Shown in pieces: positions 1-8,485 of a stretch of DNA of 64,000 nucleotides (position 1 is the first letter of the stretch; the number at the start of each line of letters is the position of its first letter). Where the stretch lies: positions 42,526 through 106,525 of the forward strand of contig NZ_RSEC01000014.1 in assembly GCF_003937945.1 (NCBI RefSeq). Direction: 5' to 3'. Under the pieces are notes generated by a model. That model did no database searches and was not told where the DNA came from. It worked only from the letters and a program-made list of their open reading frames with translations. This DNA is from Amycolatopsis eburnea. Lineage in GTDB: Bacteria > Actinomycetota > Actinomycetes > Mycobacteriales > Pseudonocardiaceae. Position numbers and translations under genes: made by a program.

Positions 1-435
1 GTCGTAGCCGTCGTCGTAGACGTGGTCGGGAAGGGGCAACCGGACACCCTCGAGGCGGCGGGCGATCACCTCGCCCAGGCCCCGGAACATCTCCAGGTAG
101 CCCGGACCCTTGGTGGTGAGGTCGTCGGCCTGGGCGCGGTTGACCAGGTAGGTGGCCTCGCCGGCGAACACCTGCGCGCCGAAGGCGTGCTCGGGGTGGA
201 AGTGGGTCGTGGTCAGGTACAGGCGACGGCCCTTCGCCACTTCGGTCGCGAAGGCGAGCACCTGCTCGGCGTTGGCGGTGCCGATGCCCGTGTCGATCAC
301 GAGGACGGCCTCCGAGCCGCCGACGACGCCGATGTTGGGCACCAGCTCGACCCGGTGGTTGGGAATCACCAGCAGGTCCGGGGCGATCTCCTCGGCGCCG
401 TCGACGCGCACGGCGGGATCGGTCAGTTCGGTCAT
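1..435 (-). CDS. MBL-fold metallo-hydrolase (partial, N-terminal part)
   Basis: The gene starts at an ATG at 435 and runs off the left edge of the window, so only the first 145 residues are visible. They form a metallo-beta-lactamase fold N-terminus: an early VVGGSEAVLVIDTG segment, then a metal-binding stretch THFHPEH near residues 77-83. This is the HxHxDH signature with Glu in place of Asp, a variant seen in non-lactamase members. The family hydrolyses esters, thioesters or phosphoesters with bound zinc; the substrate cannot be told here. The gene is divergent from the LysR gene at 518 with an 82-nt gap, so the LysR protein may control it. Confidence 0.85.
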   Translation of the reverse strand, partial: MTELTDPAVRVDGAEEIAPDLLVIPNHRVELVPNIGVVGGSEAVLVIDTGIGTANAEQVLAFATEVAKGRRLYLTTTHFHPEHAFGAQVFAGEATYLVNRAQADDLTTKGPGYLEMFRGLGEVIARRLEGVRLPLPDHVYDDGYD

Positions 436-490
436 GCCCCGATTCCACCGCCGGCCGGCGGCGGACGTCCAAGACCGGTTCGGTGGCGCC

Positions 491-507
491 GATACCGGAT
501 GGCTATC
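491..507. promoter_or_regulatory. Candidate LysR-type operator (T-N11-A dyad)
   Basis: The sequence GATA-n9-TATC is an exact dyad and contains the T-N11-A core typical of LysR-type sites. It lies in the 82-nt divergent gap between the MBL-fold gene and the LysR gene. Its right arm overlaps TATCGT, a likely -10 element 8 nt before the LysR start codon, which fits autoregulation. The role is inferred from position and symmetry. Confidence 0.45.
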
Positions 508-517
508 GTCGCCGGTC

Positions 518-1381
518 ATGGAGCTGCGCACGCTGCGGTACTTCGTGGCCGTCGCCGAAGAACTCCACTTCGGGCGGGCGGCCGCGCGGCTGCACATGAG
601 CCAGCCGCCGCTGAGCCGGGCGATCAAGCAGCTGGAGAGCGACGTCGGTGCCGTGCTGTTGCTGCGCTCCGCCACGGGCGTCACGCTCACCCCGGCCGGA
701 GCGGCCCTGCTTGCGGAAGCCCGGTCCCTGCTCGACCAGGCCGACCGCGCCCGCGTGCGCGTGGCCGCGGCGGCGGGTGAAGCGGTGCTCACCGTCGGCA
801 TCCTGGGCGACAGCACCGACCCGCACGCGGTCCGGCTCGCCGACACCTACCGGCGGCGCCACCCGGACGTCGAGGTCCGCGTCCGCGACGCCGACCTGAC
901 CGACCCCACCTGCGGCCTGCGCACGGGCTTGGTCGACGTGGCGCTGACGCGCGGGCCGTTCGACGAAACCGGCCTGTCGGTGCACGAACTGCGCACCGAC
1001 CCGGTGGGCGCGGTCCTGCGCGCCGACGACCCCCTGGCCGCCCGCGACCACCTCGACCTCGCCGACCTGGCCGGCCGCCGCTGGTTCCGCTTCCCGGACG
1101 GCACCGACCCGCGCTGGCAGTCCTATTGGCACGGCGGCGAACCCCGGGAGGGCCCGGTGGTGCGCGCGGTCCAGGAGTGCCTGCAGGCGGTCCTCTGGAA
1201 CGGCACGGTCGGCTTGATGCCGCTCGGCCACCAGCCACCTGGAGACCTGGTCGTGGTGCCGCTGCCCGCGATGCCGCCGAGCCCGGTGGTCATGGCGTGG
1301 CAGCAGGGGAACGCGAACCCCTTGGTCCGCTCGTTCGCCCACATCGCGATGGCCGCGTACCGCACCCGCGATGAGGTCTAG
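518..1381 (+). CDS. LysR family transcriptional regulator
   Basis: This 287-residue protein begins MELRTLRYFVAVAEELHFGR, the classic LysR N-terminus. A winged helix-turn-helix spans about residues 3-60 (AAARLHMSQPPLSRAIKQLE), followed by a linker helix and a periplasmic-binding-like effector domain from about residue 90. The ATG at 518 is chosen because the domain starts there; the frame is open further upstream, but that part is not conserved-looking. TATCGT ends 8 nt before the ATG, so the transcript is probably leaderless or nearly so. It likely controls the divergent MBL-fold gene. The effector is unknown. Confidence 0.9.
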   Translation: MELRTLRYFVAVAEELHFGRAAARLHMSQPPLSRAIKQLESDVGAVLLLRSATGVTLTPAGAALLAEARSLLDQADRARVRVAAAAGEAVLTVGILGDSTDPHAVRLADTYRRRHPDVEVRVRDADLTDPTCGLRTGLVDVALTRGPFDETGLSVHELRTDPVGAVLRADDPLAARDHLDLADLAGRRWFRFPDGTDPRWQSYWHGGEPREGPVVRAVQECLQAVLWNGTVGLMPLGHQPPGDLVVVPLPAMPPSPVVMAWQQGNANPLVRSFAHIAMAAYRTRDEV

Positions 1382-1932
1382 ACCACTGGAGCGCGGCGTA
1401 CGTCGTAGAGGTCCCAGTCCAGCTGCCAGAACGCGTCGATGCCGTGCTCGCGGATGAACTTCCGCTCGGTGTCGTGCACCGGGAAGCAGCCGGCGATGCT
1501 GATCGGCGCGCCGCCGACGTCGATCAGCGTGTACTGGTGCGCGTCCAGCCCCGCGGGTGCCGAAACCGCGAAGGCCGTCATCGCGGACTCCTCGGCGATC
1601 GGCTGCCCGAAGTCGATCGTGTCGCCGTAGACGAACGGGCAGGTGCCCCGCAGCTGCTCGGCGAGGTAGCCGATCGCCAGCGCCCACGTGGGGTCGTCGG
1701 ACCGGACGCTGATCCACAGCTCCGGTCTCATGCCGTGCCAGTCCGGGTGCTCGGCCAGCGAAAGCCCGTAGGTCGCGCCCGTCATGTAGCGCGGTTCCGG
1801 TTCGTCGGCGTAGACGAACGAGATGACGTCGTCGAGCCCGTCGTGGGTCGACGGGATCGGCTGCAGGCGGGGTTCGCTGGTCCCGGTCAGGGTGTCGAGA
1901 TGGGCGACATACCGCTCGGCACGGCTCGGCAT
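1378..1932 (-). CDS. Suppressor of fused (SUFU) domain protein
   Basis: The 184-residue product matches the bacterial SUFU-like family in length and layout: PEPRYMTGATYGLS near the start, then LWISVRSDD and a C-terminal HQYTLIDVGGAPISIAGCFPV. Bacterial members are often linked to immunity or toxin-neutralising roles, but no toxin gene is adjacent. The ATG at 1932 is preceded by TATGCT with a 7-nt gap, which suggests a leaderless mRNA. An in-frame ATG at 1944 would overlap this hexamer. Its TAG stop overlaps the LysR TAG stop in a CTAG tetramer, so the two genes converge with no spacer. Confidence 0.75.
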   Translation of the reverse strand: MPSRAERYVAHLDTLTGTSEPRLQPIPSTHDGLDDVISFVYADEPEPRYMTGATYGLSLAEHPDWHGMRPELWISVRSDDPTWALAIGYLAEQLRGTCPFVYGDTIDFGQPIAEESAMTAFAVSAPAGLDAHQYTLIDVGGAPISIAGCFPVHDTERKFIREHGIDAFWQLDWDLYDVRRAPVV

Positions 1933-2016
1933 GGCGCGCAGCATACGACCGACCGGGCAGTGGCGCGGAACAATCCCGCTGGCCCGGGCGCGGCACGTTC
2001 GGGCAGGGTGGAAACC

Positions 2017-3087
2017 ATGCGAGTGCTCGTGATCGGAAGCGGAATCGGCGGCGCGGCGACGGCTTGGCACCTCGCACGCCGCGGCGTGGAAGTGGTCGTG
2101 GCGGACGCGGCGCGGCCGGGGACGGCGACCGAGGCCGGCGCCGGGATCGTCAGCCCGTGGACGTCGAAGTGGGAAGACGCGCTGTACCCGCTCGCTTCGG
2201 CCGCCGGCCGCTACTACCGCGAATTCACGGCGGAGCTCGAGGGCTCGTCGTTCGAGGTGGTCGGCGGGATGATCGTGTCGGCCGACGAGGCCGAGCTGGC
2301 CGAGGCACAGGATCGGCTGGACCAGCGCGCGGCGGGCGCTCCGGAGATCGGCGAGGTCCGCCGGCTCGACCCGGCGCAGGCACGTGAGCTCTTCCCGGCG
2401 CTGGCGCCGGGGCTGGGTGCGGTGCACTTGGCCGGCGCCGGGCGCGTCGACGGGCACGAGCTGCGCCGGGCGCTCTTGCGTGACGCCGAGCGCCTGGGCG
2501 CGAAGTTCGTCGAAGGGGAGGTCGCGTTCCGGGCCGACGGCACCGTCGCGGGCGAAGGGGGACAGCTGGAGGCGGACAGCGTCGTGGTCGCGGCCGGCGC
2601 GTGGAGCCGTGACCTGCTCGCGCCGCTGGGCATCGACCTGCCGGTGACGCCGCACCGCGGCCAGATCAGCCACTTCGACCTGCCGGGCACGGACACCGCA
2701 GCGTGGCCCGTGGTCCTGCCGCGGACCAGCCACTACCTCCTCGCGTTCGGCGGCGGCCGGGTCGTCGCGGGCGCGACCCGCGAGGCGGACGCCGGCTTCG
2801 ACTACCGCGTCACGGCCGCCGGGCAGCGCGAGGTCCTGGACAACGCGCTGGCGGTCGCGCCCGGCCTCGCGGACGCGACGCTGGCGGAGACCCGGGTCGG
2901 CTTCCGCCCGGGCACACCGGACGGCCTGCCGATCCTCGGCCTGCTCCGGCCCGGGCTGGCGGTGTCGACGGGCTTCGGCGCGGGCGGCCTGACGAACGCG
3001 CCGTTCGCGGGCAAGCTCGTCGCGGCACTGGCGGTGGGGGAGGACCCGGGCTTCGACCTGGCCCCGTTCGCCCCGGACCGCTTCTGA
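2017..3087 (+). CDS. FAD-dependent oxidoreductase, glycine/D-amino acid oxidase (DadA) family
   Basis: The 356-residue protein has an N-terminal FAD-binding Rossmann motif GSGIGG at residues 7-12 and the DAO-type C-terminus with RVGFRPGTPDGLPILG and STGFGAGGLTNAPF. The family oxidises amines or D-amino acids with FAD; no substrate is evident. CAGGGT sits 7 nt before the ATG, so the message may be leaderless. The next gene, a GNAT acetyltransferase, overlaps its 3' end, suggesting co-translation. Confidence 0.88.
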   Translation: MRVLVIGSGIGGAATAWHLARRGVEVVVADAARPGTATEAGAGIVSPWTSKWEDALYPLASAAGRYYREFTAELEGSSFEVVGGMIVSADEAELAEAQDRLDQRAAGAPEIGEVRRLDPAQARELFPALAPGLGAVHLAGAGRVDGHELRRALLRDAERLGAKFVEGEVAFRADGTVAGEGGQLEADSVVVAAGAWSRDLLAPLGIDLPVTPHRGQISHFDLPGTDTAAWPVVLPRTSHYLLAFGGGRVVAGATREADAGFDYRVTAAGQREVLDNALAVAPGLADATLAETRVGFRPGTPDGLPILGLLRPGLAVSTGFGAGGLTNAPFAGKLVAALAVGEDPGFDLAPFAPDRF

Positions 3088-3596
3088 ACGGCCACCGCCT
3101 CCGCCCGGCCACGGAGGCGGACCTCACCGCGCTGGTGGCGATCCTCGACGGCGCGGTCTCGTGGCTCGGCTCCCAGGGGCTCGACCAGTGGGCGGGATCG
3201 CCGTGGCGCGCCGACGAGCTGCGGCCGGGTCTCGCGACCGGCGCGCTCCGGGTGGCGGAGACGGCGGACCCGCCGCGCGTGCCGGTCGCGACCATGACCC
3301 TCGGCGAGGAAGCTGCGCCCTGCTGGCGGCCGGCGGACGACCGTTCCGCCGCGCTTTACCTCAGCCACCTCGCGGTCGACCGCGCGTTCGCCGGGCTCGG
3401 CGTCGGCGCGTGGTTGCTCGACGAGGCCGCGGCGGAGGCCGCGCGGCGGGGCAAGCGGTGGCTGCGGCTCGACGCGTGGAAGAGCAACGCCCGCCTGCAC
3501 GCCTACTACCGGCGGCAGGGCTTCCGGCTGGTGCGGATCGCCGATGGAGCCGGGGGTTCCGGCGCCTTGTTCGAGCGGGCCGTCAGCCTTCGGTGA
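3084..3596 (+). CDS. GNAT family N-acetyltransferase
   Basis: The product (about 170 residues) is a single GNAT domain beginning HRLRPATEADL, with the acetyl-CoA-binding region LSHLAVDRAFAGLGVGAWLL and the C-terminal NARLHAYYRRQGF. No ATG or GTG lies close to the domain start. The best choice is a CTG at 3084 overlapping the upstream TGA stop, which would need translational coupling; a start further upstream inside the FAD gene is also possible. The substrate is unknown. Its 3' end overlaps the convergent yaaA gene by 14 nt. Confidence 0.75.
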   Translation: MNGHRLRPATEADLTALVAILDGAVSWLGSQGLDQWAGSPWRADELRPGLATGALRVAETADPPRVPVATMTLGEEAAPCWRPADDRSAALYLSHLAVDRAFAGLGVGAWLLDEAAAEAARRGKRWLRLDAWKSNARLHAYYRRQGFRLVRIADGAGGSGALFERAVSLR

Positions 3597-4329
3597 CCAG
3601 TTCCAGCGCGTGGTCGCCGGTGCGCTCGACCACCAGGCCCGCCTTCGTGATCACCTTCACCAGCTGCTCCACAGTGGACGGTTCGGCGCGGGTGGCGGCC
3701 AGCACGTGGGCCAGCCGGCCCTTGTACGCCTTGTTGAAGTGGCTGACCGTCACGCGTTCGCCGCGGGCGTTTTCGGTGACCACGCGGACCGTCACCGCGT
3801 CCGGGCGGAGCTTGGCGAAGGCCGAGTACGTGCCCGAGCGCAGGTCCACGACCAGACCTTCGACCGCCTGCAGCACCGGTTCGAGGACCGGTTTCCACAG
3901 GCCGCGGACGGTTCCCAGCGCCGGCAGGGAGTTGCCGCCCGAAAGGCGGTAGGCCGGGATCGGGTCGGTCGCCGAGACCACGCCGAACAGCGAGGACGTC
4001 ACCGCCAGGCGGCGGTGGGCTTTCTCCAGGCCCGCCTTCGTGAAGCTCTTCACGTCGAGGGCGTCGTAGAGGACGCCCGTGTAGCGGCGCAGGGCCGGCA
4101 TCGTCGGGGACATCCAGAGCTCGGCGTTGCGCGCGACCTCCCCGGACTGGCGCTCGGTCAGGCCCAGGGCCGCCAGGCTGGCCGGGACGTCGGCGGCCAG
4201 TTCGACCAGCGCGTCGGCGAGCTTCGCGCGGGCCGGGTTCAGCTCGGGGAACGACAGCGCGCTCAGGTCGAGCGGGCCGCCGCGGCCGCCGTCGGCCTTG
4301 GTCTCGGAAGGGGGGAGGAGCACCAGCAC
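3583..4329 (-). CDS. yaaA: Peroxide stress protein YaaA (DUF328)
   Basis: The 248-residue protein has the YaaA hallmarks: N-terminal VLLPPSETK, the central LYDALD and LFGVVSATDPIPAYRL, and C-terminal FNKAYKGRLA. In E. coli YaaA lowers free iron and protects DNA during peroxide stress. The GTG at 4329 is preceded by TACGCT with a 6-nt gap on the minus strand, so the mRNA is probably leaderless. It is divergent from a tandem-GNAT gene 55 bp away and its 3' end overlaps another GNAT gene. Confidence 0.9.
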   Translation of the reverse strand: MLVLLPPSETKADGGRGGPLDLSALSFPELNPARAKLADALVELAADVPASLAALGLTERQSGEVARNAELWMSPTMPALRRYTGVLYDALDVKSFTKAGLEKAHRRLAVTSSLFGVVSATDPIPAYRLSGGNSLPALGTVRGLWKPVLEPVLQAVEGLVVDLRSGTYSAFAKLRPDAVTVRVVTENARGERVTVSHFNKAYKGRLAHVLAATRAEPSTVEQLVKVITKAGLVVERTGDHALELVTEG

Positions 4330-4335
4330 GTGCCG

Positions 4336-4378
4336 AGCGTAAATCGGGGTGCGCGGGCGCCGCCGTCCGGCCTAGCCT
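4336..4378. promoter_or_regulatory. Back-to-back leaderless promoters for yaaA and the tandem-GNAT gene
   Basis: On the minus strand TACGCT (4336-4341) lies 6 nt before the yaaA GTG. On the plus strand TAGCCT (4373-4378) lies 6 nt before the GNAT ATG. This spacing puts both transcription starts at or next to the start codons. No ribosome-binding site fits in either gap. This is an inference from -10 shape and spacing. Confidence 0.5.
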
Positions 4379-4384
4379 CCCGGC

Positions 4385-5350
4385 ATGGACCTGACCTGGC
4401 GCCCGTTGACGCTCGCCGACGTACCGGCCCTGACCCGCCTATACACGGCCGCCGAGGAAGTCGACCGGACGGGTGAGCACTTCAGCGAGGAAGACCTCCG
4501 CGAGGAGCTGGAAGGTCCCAGCATCGACCTGCCCCGCGCCACGACCGGCGCCTGGGACGGCGACCGGCTCGTCGGGTACGGCCTGATCCGCCGCCGCGAC
4601 GCCGCCGACCCCGTGCACATGATCCGGCTCCAGTCGATCGTGCACCCGGACCACCGCGACGACGTCGTGGGCGGTCACCTGGCGGAGTGGTTCTCGCGGA
4701 CGAGCCGCGAAGTCCACGAGCGCACCTTCCCGGGCGCGCCGCTGGAACTGCACTACGGCCTCCACGAGAACGAGCGGTGGATCGCCGGGGTCCTCGCCGG
4801 AGCGGGTTACCGGCACGGCCGGACCATGGTGACCATGCGCGTCGGCTTGGCGGACCTGCCGCCGCAGCCGCCGCTGCCGGATGGCTTCGAGGCGGTGCCG
4901 TTCGGGTTCGAGTACGACGGCGCCGTCCTCGATGCCCGCAACGACACCTTCGCGGACCACTGGGGCAGCACGATCTACGAGCCGGCGGCGTGGCGGCACC
5001 TGGTCACCGGCTCGAAGGACTTCCGGCCGGACCTGTCGTTCCTCATCCTCGACGGGGACAAGGTCCTGGCGTTCGTGCTGTGCCACTTCTACGCGGCCGA
5101 AGCCGCGGCGACGGGCGTCCGCGAGCTCCACGCCACCTGGGTCGGAACGCGCGAGGTCCTGCGCGGGCGCGGGGTCGCGTCCGGGCTGCTGGGCCACACG
5201 CTCCGGGCCGCGAAGGCCGCGGGGTTCGACCGGTCGGCGCTCAACGTCGACGTCGACAACGCGCACCGGGCGCTCGGCGTCTACGAGCGGTGCGGGTACC
5301 GCGTCGCCGACGAGTGGCACGTCTACGTGCTCAGTGATCCACGAGGTTGA
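4385..5350 (+). CDS. GNAT family N-acetyltransferase, tandem domain
   Basis: The 321-residue length and two GNAT-like halves point to a tandem acetyltransferase, the layout also seen in mycothiol synthase. The N-terminal half has GAWDGDRLVGYGLIRRR and QSIVHPDHRDDVVGGHL. The C-terminal half has the intact acetyl-CoA-binding segment VGTREVLRGRGVASGLLGHT and NVDVDNAHRALGVYERCGY. It is not assigned as MshD because no other mycothiol gene is near and the N-terminal half is diverged. The start has a TAGCCT box 6 nt upstream. The 3' end overlaps the next, convergent gene by 20 nt. Confidence 0.85.
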   Translation: MDLTWRPLTLADVPALTRLYTAAEEVDRTGEHFSEEDLREELEGPSIDLPRATTGAWDGDRLVGYGLIRRRDAADPVHMIRLQSIVHPDHRDDVVGGHLAEWFSRTSREVHERTFPGAPLELHYGLHENERWIAGVLAGAGYRHGRTMVTMRVGLADLPPQPPLPDGFEAVPFGFEYDGAVLDARNDTFADHWGSTIYEPAAWRHLVTGSKDFRPDLSFLILDGDKVLAFVLCHFYAAEAAATGVRELHATWVGTREVLRGRGVASGLLGHTLRAAKAAGFDRSALNVDVDNAHRALGVYERCGYRVADEWHVYVLSDPRG

Positions 5351-6233
5351 GCAGCTCCTCGCCCCGCACGTACCGCCTCAGCTGCTCGGCCGCCAGCTTC
5401 TTCGCGCGCGGGTAGAACGACGCCGAGCCGCCCGCGATGTGCGGGGTGATCACCACGCCCGGGGACGTCCACAGTGGATGGTCGGCGGGCAGGGGTTCCG
5501 GGTCGGTCACGTCGAGGCCCGCGCGCAGCCGCCCGGTGCGGGTCTCCGCCAGCAGCGCGGCGGTGTCGATCGCCGTGCCGCGACCGACGTTCACCACGAG
5601 GGCGTCGTCCGGGAGCGCGGCCAGCTCCGCGCGGCCGAGCAGGCCGCGGGTGGCTGGCGTGTCCGGCAGGATCAGCACCACGATGTCGGCGGCGGGCAGC
5701 AGCTCGGGCAGCTCGGCGACGCCGTGGACGCCTTCCGCCGGACGCGGGCGGCTCGCCACCTTCGTCACCGCCGCCTCCGCCGCGACGAGCTGGCGCTCGA
5801 TCGCCTGCCCGATCGAGCCGTGGCCGACCAGGAGCACGCGGCTGTCGGCGAGCGACCGCGTGTGCTCGCGCACCCACTCGCCCCGCGCCTGCTGCGCGAA
5901 CCAGCGCGGCAGGTCCCGCTGGGCCGCGTGGATCAGGGCGAGGGCGTGCTCGGCCACGCTCAGGTCGTGCAGCCCGCGCCCGTTCGCCAGCCGGACGCCC
6001 GCCGGCAGCAGCGGCACCACCGCCTCGACGCCCGCCGACAGCGACTGCACCACCCGCAGCGCGGGCAGCTCCTTGATCAGCTTCGGCGGCTCCGGCCCGC
6101 GGTCGTAGGGCAGCACGTAGAACTCGACCTCGCCAAGGCCGTCCGGCACGGCCTCGCCACCGTCGTAGTACGCGGCTTCGACTCCCTCCGGCACCTCGAT
6201 GTCGGTCCAGGGCAGCAGTACGCGAGCGCTCAT
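5331..6233 (-). CDS. D-2-hydroxyacid dehydrogenase
   Basis: The 300-residue product shows the NAD-binding GHGSIG motif, and all three catalytic positions of the D-2-hydroxyacid dehydrogenase family: Arg in VNVGRGTAIDTAAL, Glu in DVTDPEPLP, and His in ITPHIAGG. The family reduces 2-keto acids to D-2-hydroxy acids with NAD(P)H. It is shorter than SerA and has no ACT domain, so phosphoglycerate dehydrogenase is unlikely; glyoxylate/hydroxypyruvate reductase-like activity is possible. AAAGGCGG just before the ATG is a weak ribosome-binding site. A VOC gene follows upstream on the same strand. Confidence 0.88.
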   Translation of the reverse strand: MSARVLLPWTDIEVPEGVEAAYYDGGEAVPDGLGEVEFYVLPYDRGPEPPKLIKELPALRVVQSLSAGVEAVVPLLPAGVRLANGRGLHDLSVAEHALALIHAAQRDLPRWFAQQARGEWVREHTRSLADSRVLLVGHGSIGQAIERQLVAAEAAVTKVASRPRPAEGVHGVAELPELLPAADIVVLILPDTPATRGLLGRAELAALPDDALVVNVGRGTAIDTAALLAETRTGRLRAGLDVTDPEPLPADHPLWTSPGVVITPHIAGGSASFYPRAKKLAAEQLRRYVRGEELLNLVDH

Positions 6234-6259
6234 GCCGCCTTTCTACCCGGCGCCCCCGC

Positions 6260-6613
6260 TCAGTGCTCACCTCCCGAAACGCAGAACTCGTTGCCCTCCG
6301 GATCGGCCAGCACCGTCCAGGCCAGGCCCGGCACCCGGTGCTCCGCGACCTCCTTCGCACCCAGCCCGACCAGGCGTTTCACCTCGACCTCGCGCTCGTC
6401 ACCGCCGAAGTCGACGTGCACCCGGTTCTTGCCCGCTCTCGGCTCCGGTACCCGTTGCAGCGCCAGCGGGAGGCCGCCGTCGGTGGGCGCGAGGATGAGG
6501 AACTCGCCCTCGTAGTCCTGCGCCACCGTCGTCTCCAGCGCCGCCGTCCAGAACTCCGCAAGACCGCGCGGGTCCGCGCAGTCGATCGTGATCATGCCCA
6601 TGTGGATCGCCAT
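6260..6613 (-). CDS. VOC family (glyoxalase-like) protein
   Basis: The 117-residue protein is one vicinal-oxygen-chelate module: MGMITIDCADPRGLAEFW at the N-terminus, NRVHVDF in the middle and WTVLADPEGNEFCV near the end. VOC proteins include glyoxalases, dioxygenases and resistance proteins; the function here is unknown. The ATG at 6613 has TAGCTT 6 nt upstream, a leaderless-type promoter. It is divergent from proS. Confidence 0.85.
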   Translation of the reverse strand: MAIHMGMITIDCADPRGLAEFWTAALETTVAQDYEGEFLILAPTDGGLPLALQRVPEPRAGKNRVHVDFGGDEREVEVKRLVGLGAKEVAEHRVPGLAWTVLADPEGNEFCVSGGEH

Positions 6614-6736
6614 GCGCCGAAGCTAGCGGCGACCCCCGACAAAAACGGGCCGCCGAGTAACCCGTTGGAGTCACGGCCGGGGGATTGACTACCCTGAGCG
6701 GGACTTTCACACCCGCCCGGCGCAGGGAGCCCCGCA

Positions 6737-8485
6737 GTGATCACCAGGACTTCGTCGTTGTTCCTTCGCACGTTGCGCGAGGATCCGGCGGACGCCGAGG
6801 TACCGAGCCACCGGCTCCTGGTACGCGCCGGCTACGTCCGCCGGGTCGCCCCGGGCGGGTACTCCTGGCTGCCGCTGGGCCTGCGCGTGCTGCGCCGCAT
6901 CGAGAACGTCGTGCGCGACGAGATGAACAAGATCGGCGCGCAGGAGATCCAGTTCCCCGCGCTGCTGCCGAAGGAGCCCTACGAGGCCACCGGCCGCTGG
7001 ACCGAGTACGGCGACAGCCTCTTCCGCCTCAAGGACCGCAAGGGCGCCGACTACCTGCTCGGCCCGACGCACGAAGAGCTCTTCACGCTGACCGTGAAGG
7101 GCGAGTACAGCTCGTACCGCGACTACCCGGTCACGCTGTACCAGATCCAGACCAAGTACCGCGACGAAGCGCGTCCCCGCGCCGGCATCCTGCGCGGCCG
7201 CGAGTTCGTCATGAAGGACTCGTACTCCTTCGACCTCGACGACGAGGGCCTGGAGCGCTCCTACCAGGCCCACCGCGAGGCCTACACGAAGCTGTTCGAC
7301 CGGCTCGGCCTCGAGTACGTCGTCGTGAAGGCGACGTCGGGCGCGATGGGCGGCTCGGCGTCCGAGGAGTTCCTCGCGGTCGCCGAGACGGGCGAGGACA
7401 CCTACGTCCGCAGCACCGAGTCGGGGTACGCGGCGAACGTCGAAGCCGTCGTCACGCCCGCGCCGCCCGCGCAGCCGATCGAGGGCCGTCCCGAGGCGCA
7501 GGTGCACCACACGCCGAACACGCCGACCATCGAGACGCTGGTCAACTTCCTGAACAACGCGGACCTGGGCCGCACGTTCACCGCGGCGGACACGCTGAAG
7601 AACGTCATGCTCAAGACGCGGCAGCCGGGCGCGAAGGAGTGGGAGCTGGTCTGCGTGGCGGTCCCTGGTGACCGCGAAGTGGACATGAAGCGCCTCGAAG
7701 CGTCGCTGGAGCCCGCCGAGGTGGCGCTGCTCGAAGAGGCCGACTTCGCGAAGAACCCGTTCCTGGTCAAAGGCTACATCGGCCCGAAGGCGCTGCAGGA
7801 CAACGGCGTGCGCTACCTCGCCGACCCCCGGATCGTCCCCGGCACCGCCTGGGTCACCGGCGCCGACAAGGTCGACCACCACGTCGTCGACCTGCTGGCC
7901 GGCCGCGACTTCACCCCGGACGGCACGATCGAGGCCGCCGAGGTCCGCGAGGGCGACGCGTCGCCGGACGGCCAGGGCACCCTGGTCGCCGCGCGCGGCA
8001 TCGAGATCGGGCACATCTTCCAGCTCGGCCGCAAGTACGCGGACGCGTTCGAGCTCGACGCGCTCGGCCCCGACTCGAAGCCGATCCGGATCACGATGGG
8101 TTCGTACGGCGTCGGCGTCTCGCGGCTGGTCGGCGTGCTCGCCGAGCAGAACCACGACGACCTGGGCCTGATCTGGCCGCGCGAGGTCTCGCCGTTCGAC
8201 GTGCACATCGTCATCGCGGGCAAGGACGAGGCGATCGCGGCCGGCGCCGAGAAGATCGCCGCCGAGCTGGACGCGGCGGGCCTCGAGGTCATCCTCGACG
8301 ATCGCAAGGCGACCCCGGGCGTCAAGTTCGCCGACGCCGAGCTGGTCGGCGTGCCGACCATCCTGGTGGTCGGGCGCGGCCTGGCCAACGGCGTCGTCGA
8401 GGTCAAGGACCGGCGCTCCGGCGAGCGCGAAGAGATCGCGGTCGACGCCGTCGCCGAGCACCTGGTCAAGCTCGTCCGGTCCTGA
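6737..8485 (+). CDS. proS: Prolyl-tRNA synthetase, bacterial type
   Basis: The 582-residue enzyme charges tRNA-Pro. It has class II synthetase motif 2 ([20 protein letters not shown]) and motif 3 ([20 protein letters not shown]), and between them an inserted editing domain (about residues 220-380, including [19 protein letters not shown]), as in E. coli-type ProS. A C-terminal anticodon-binding domain follows. The start is a GTG at 6737 with GGGAG upstream. The stop overlaps the next start by 1 nt (TGATG), so the following membrane protein is co-translated. Confidence 0.97.
   Translation: MITRTSSLFLRTLREDPADAEVPSHRLLVRAGYVRRVAPGGYSWLPLGLRVLRRIENVVRDEMNKIGAQEIQFPALLPKEPYEATGRWTEYGDSLFRLKDRKGADYLLGPTHEELFTLTVKGEYSSYRDYPVTLYQIQTKYRDEARPRAGILRGREFVMKDSYSFDLDDEGLERSYQAHREAYTKLFDRLGLEYVVVKATSGAMGGSASEEFLAVAETGEDTYVRSTESGYAANVEAVVTPAPPAQPIEGRPEAQVHHTPNTPTIETLVNFLNNADLGRTFTAADTLKNVMLKTRQPGAKEWELVCVAVPGDREVDMKRLEASLEPAEVALLEEADFAKNPFLVKGYIGPKALQDNGVRYLADPRIVPGTAWVTGADKVDHHVVDLLAGRDFTPDGTIEAAEVREGDASPDGQGTLVAARGIEIGHIFQLGRKYADAFELDALGPDSKPIRITMGSYGVGVSRLVGVLAEQNHDDLGLIWPREVSPFDVHIVIAGKDEAIAAGAEKIAAELDAAGLEVILDDRKATPGVKFADAELVGVPTILVVGRGLANGVVEVKDRRSGEREEIAVDAVAEHLVKLVRS

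Noticed and set aside
4385..5350. Mycothiol synthase (mshD)
   Set aside because: The tandem GNAT layout fits, but no other mycothiol gene is near and the N-terminal half is too diverged to name it.
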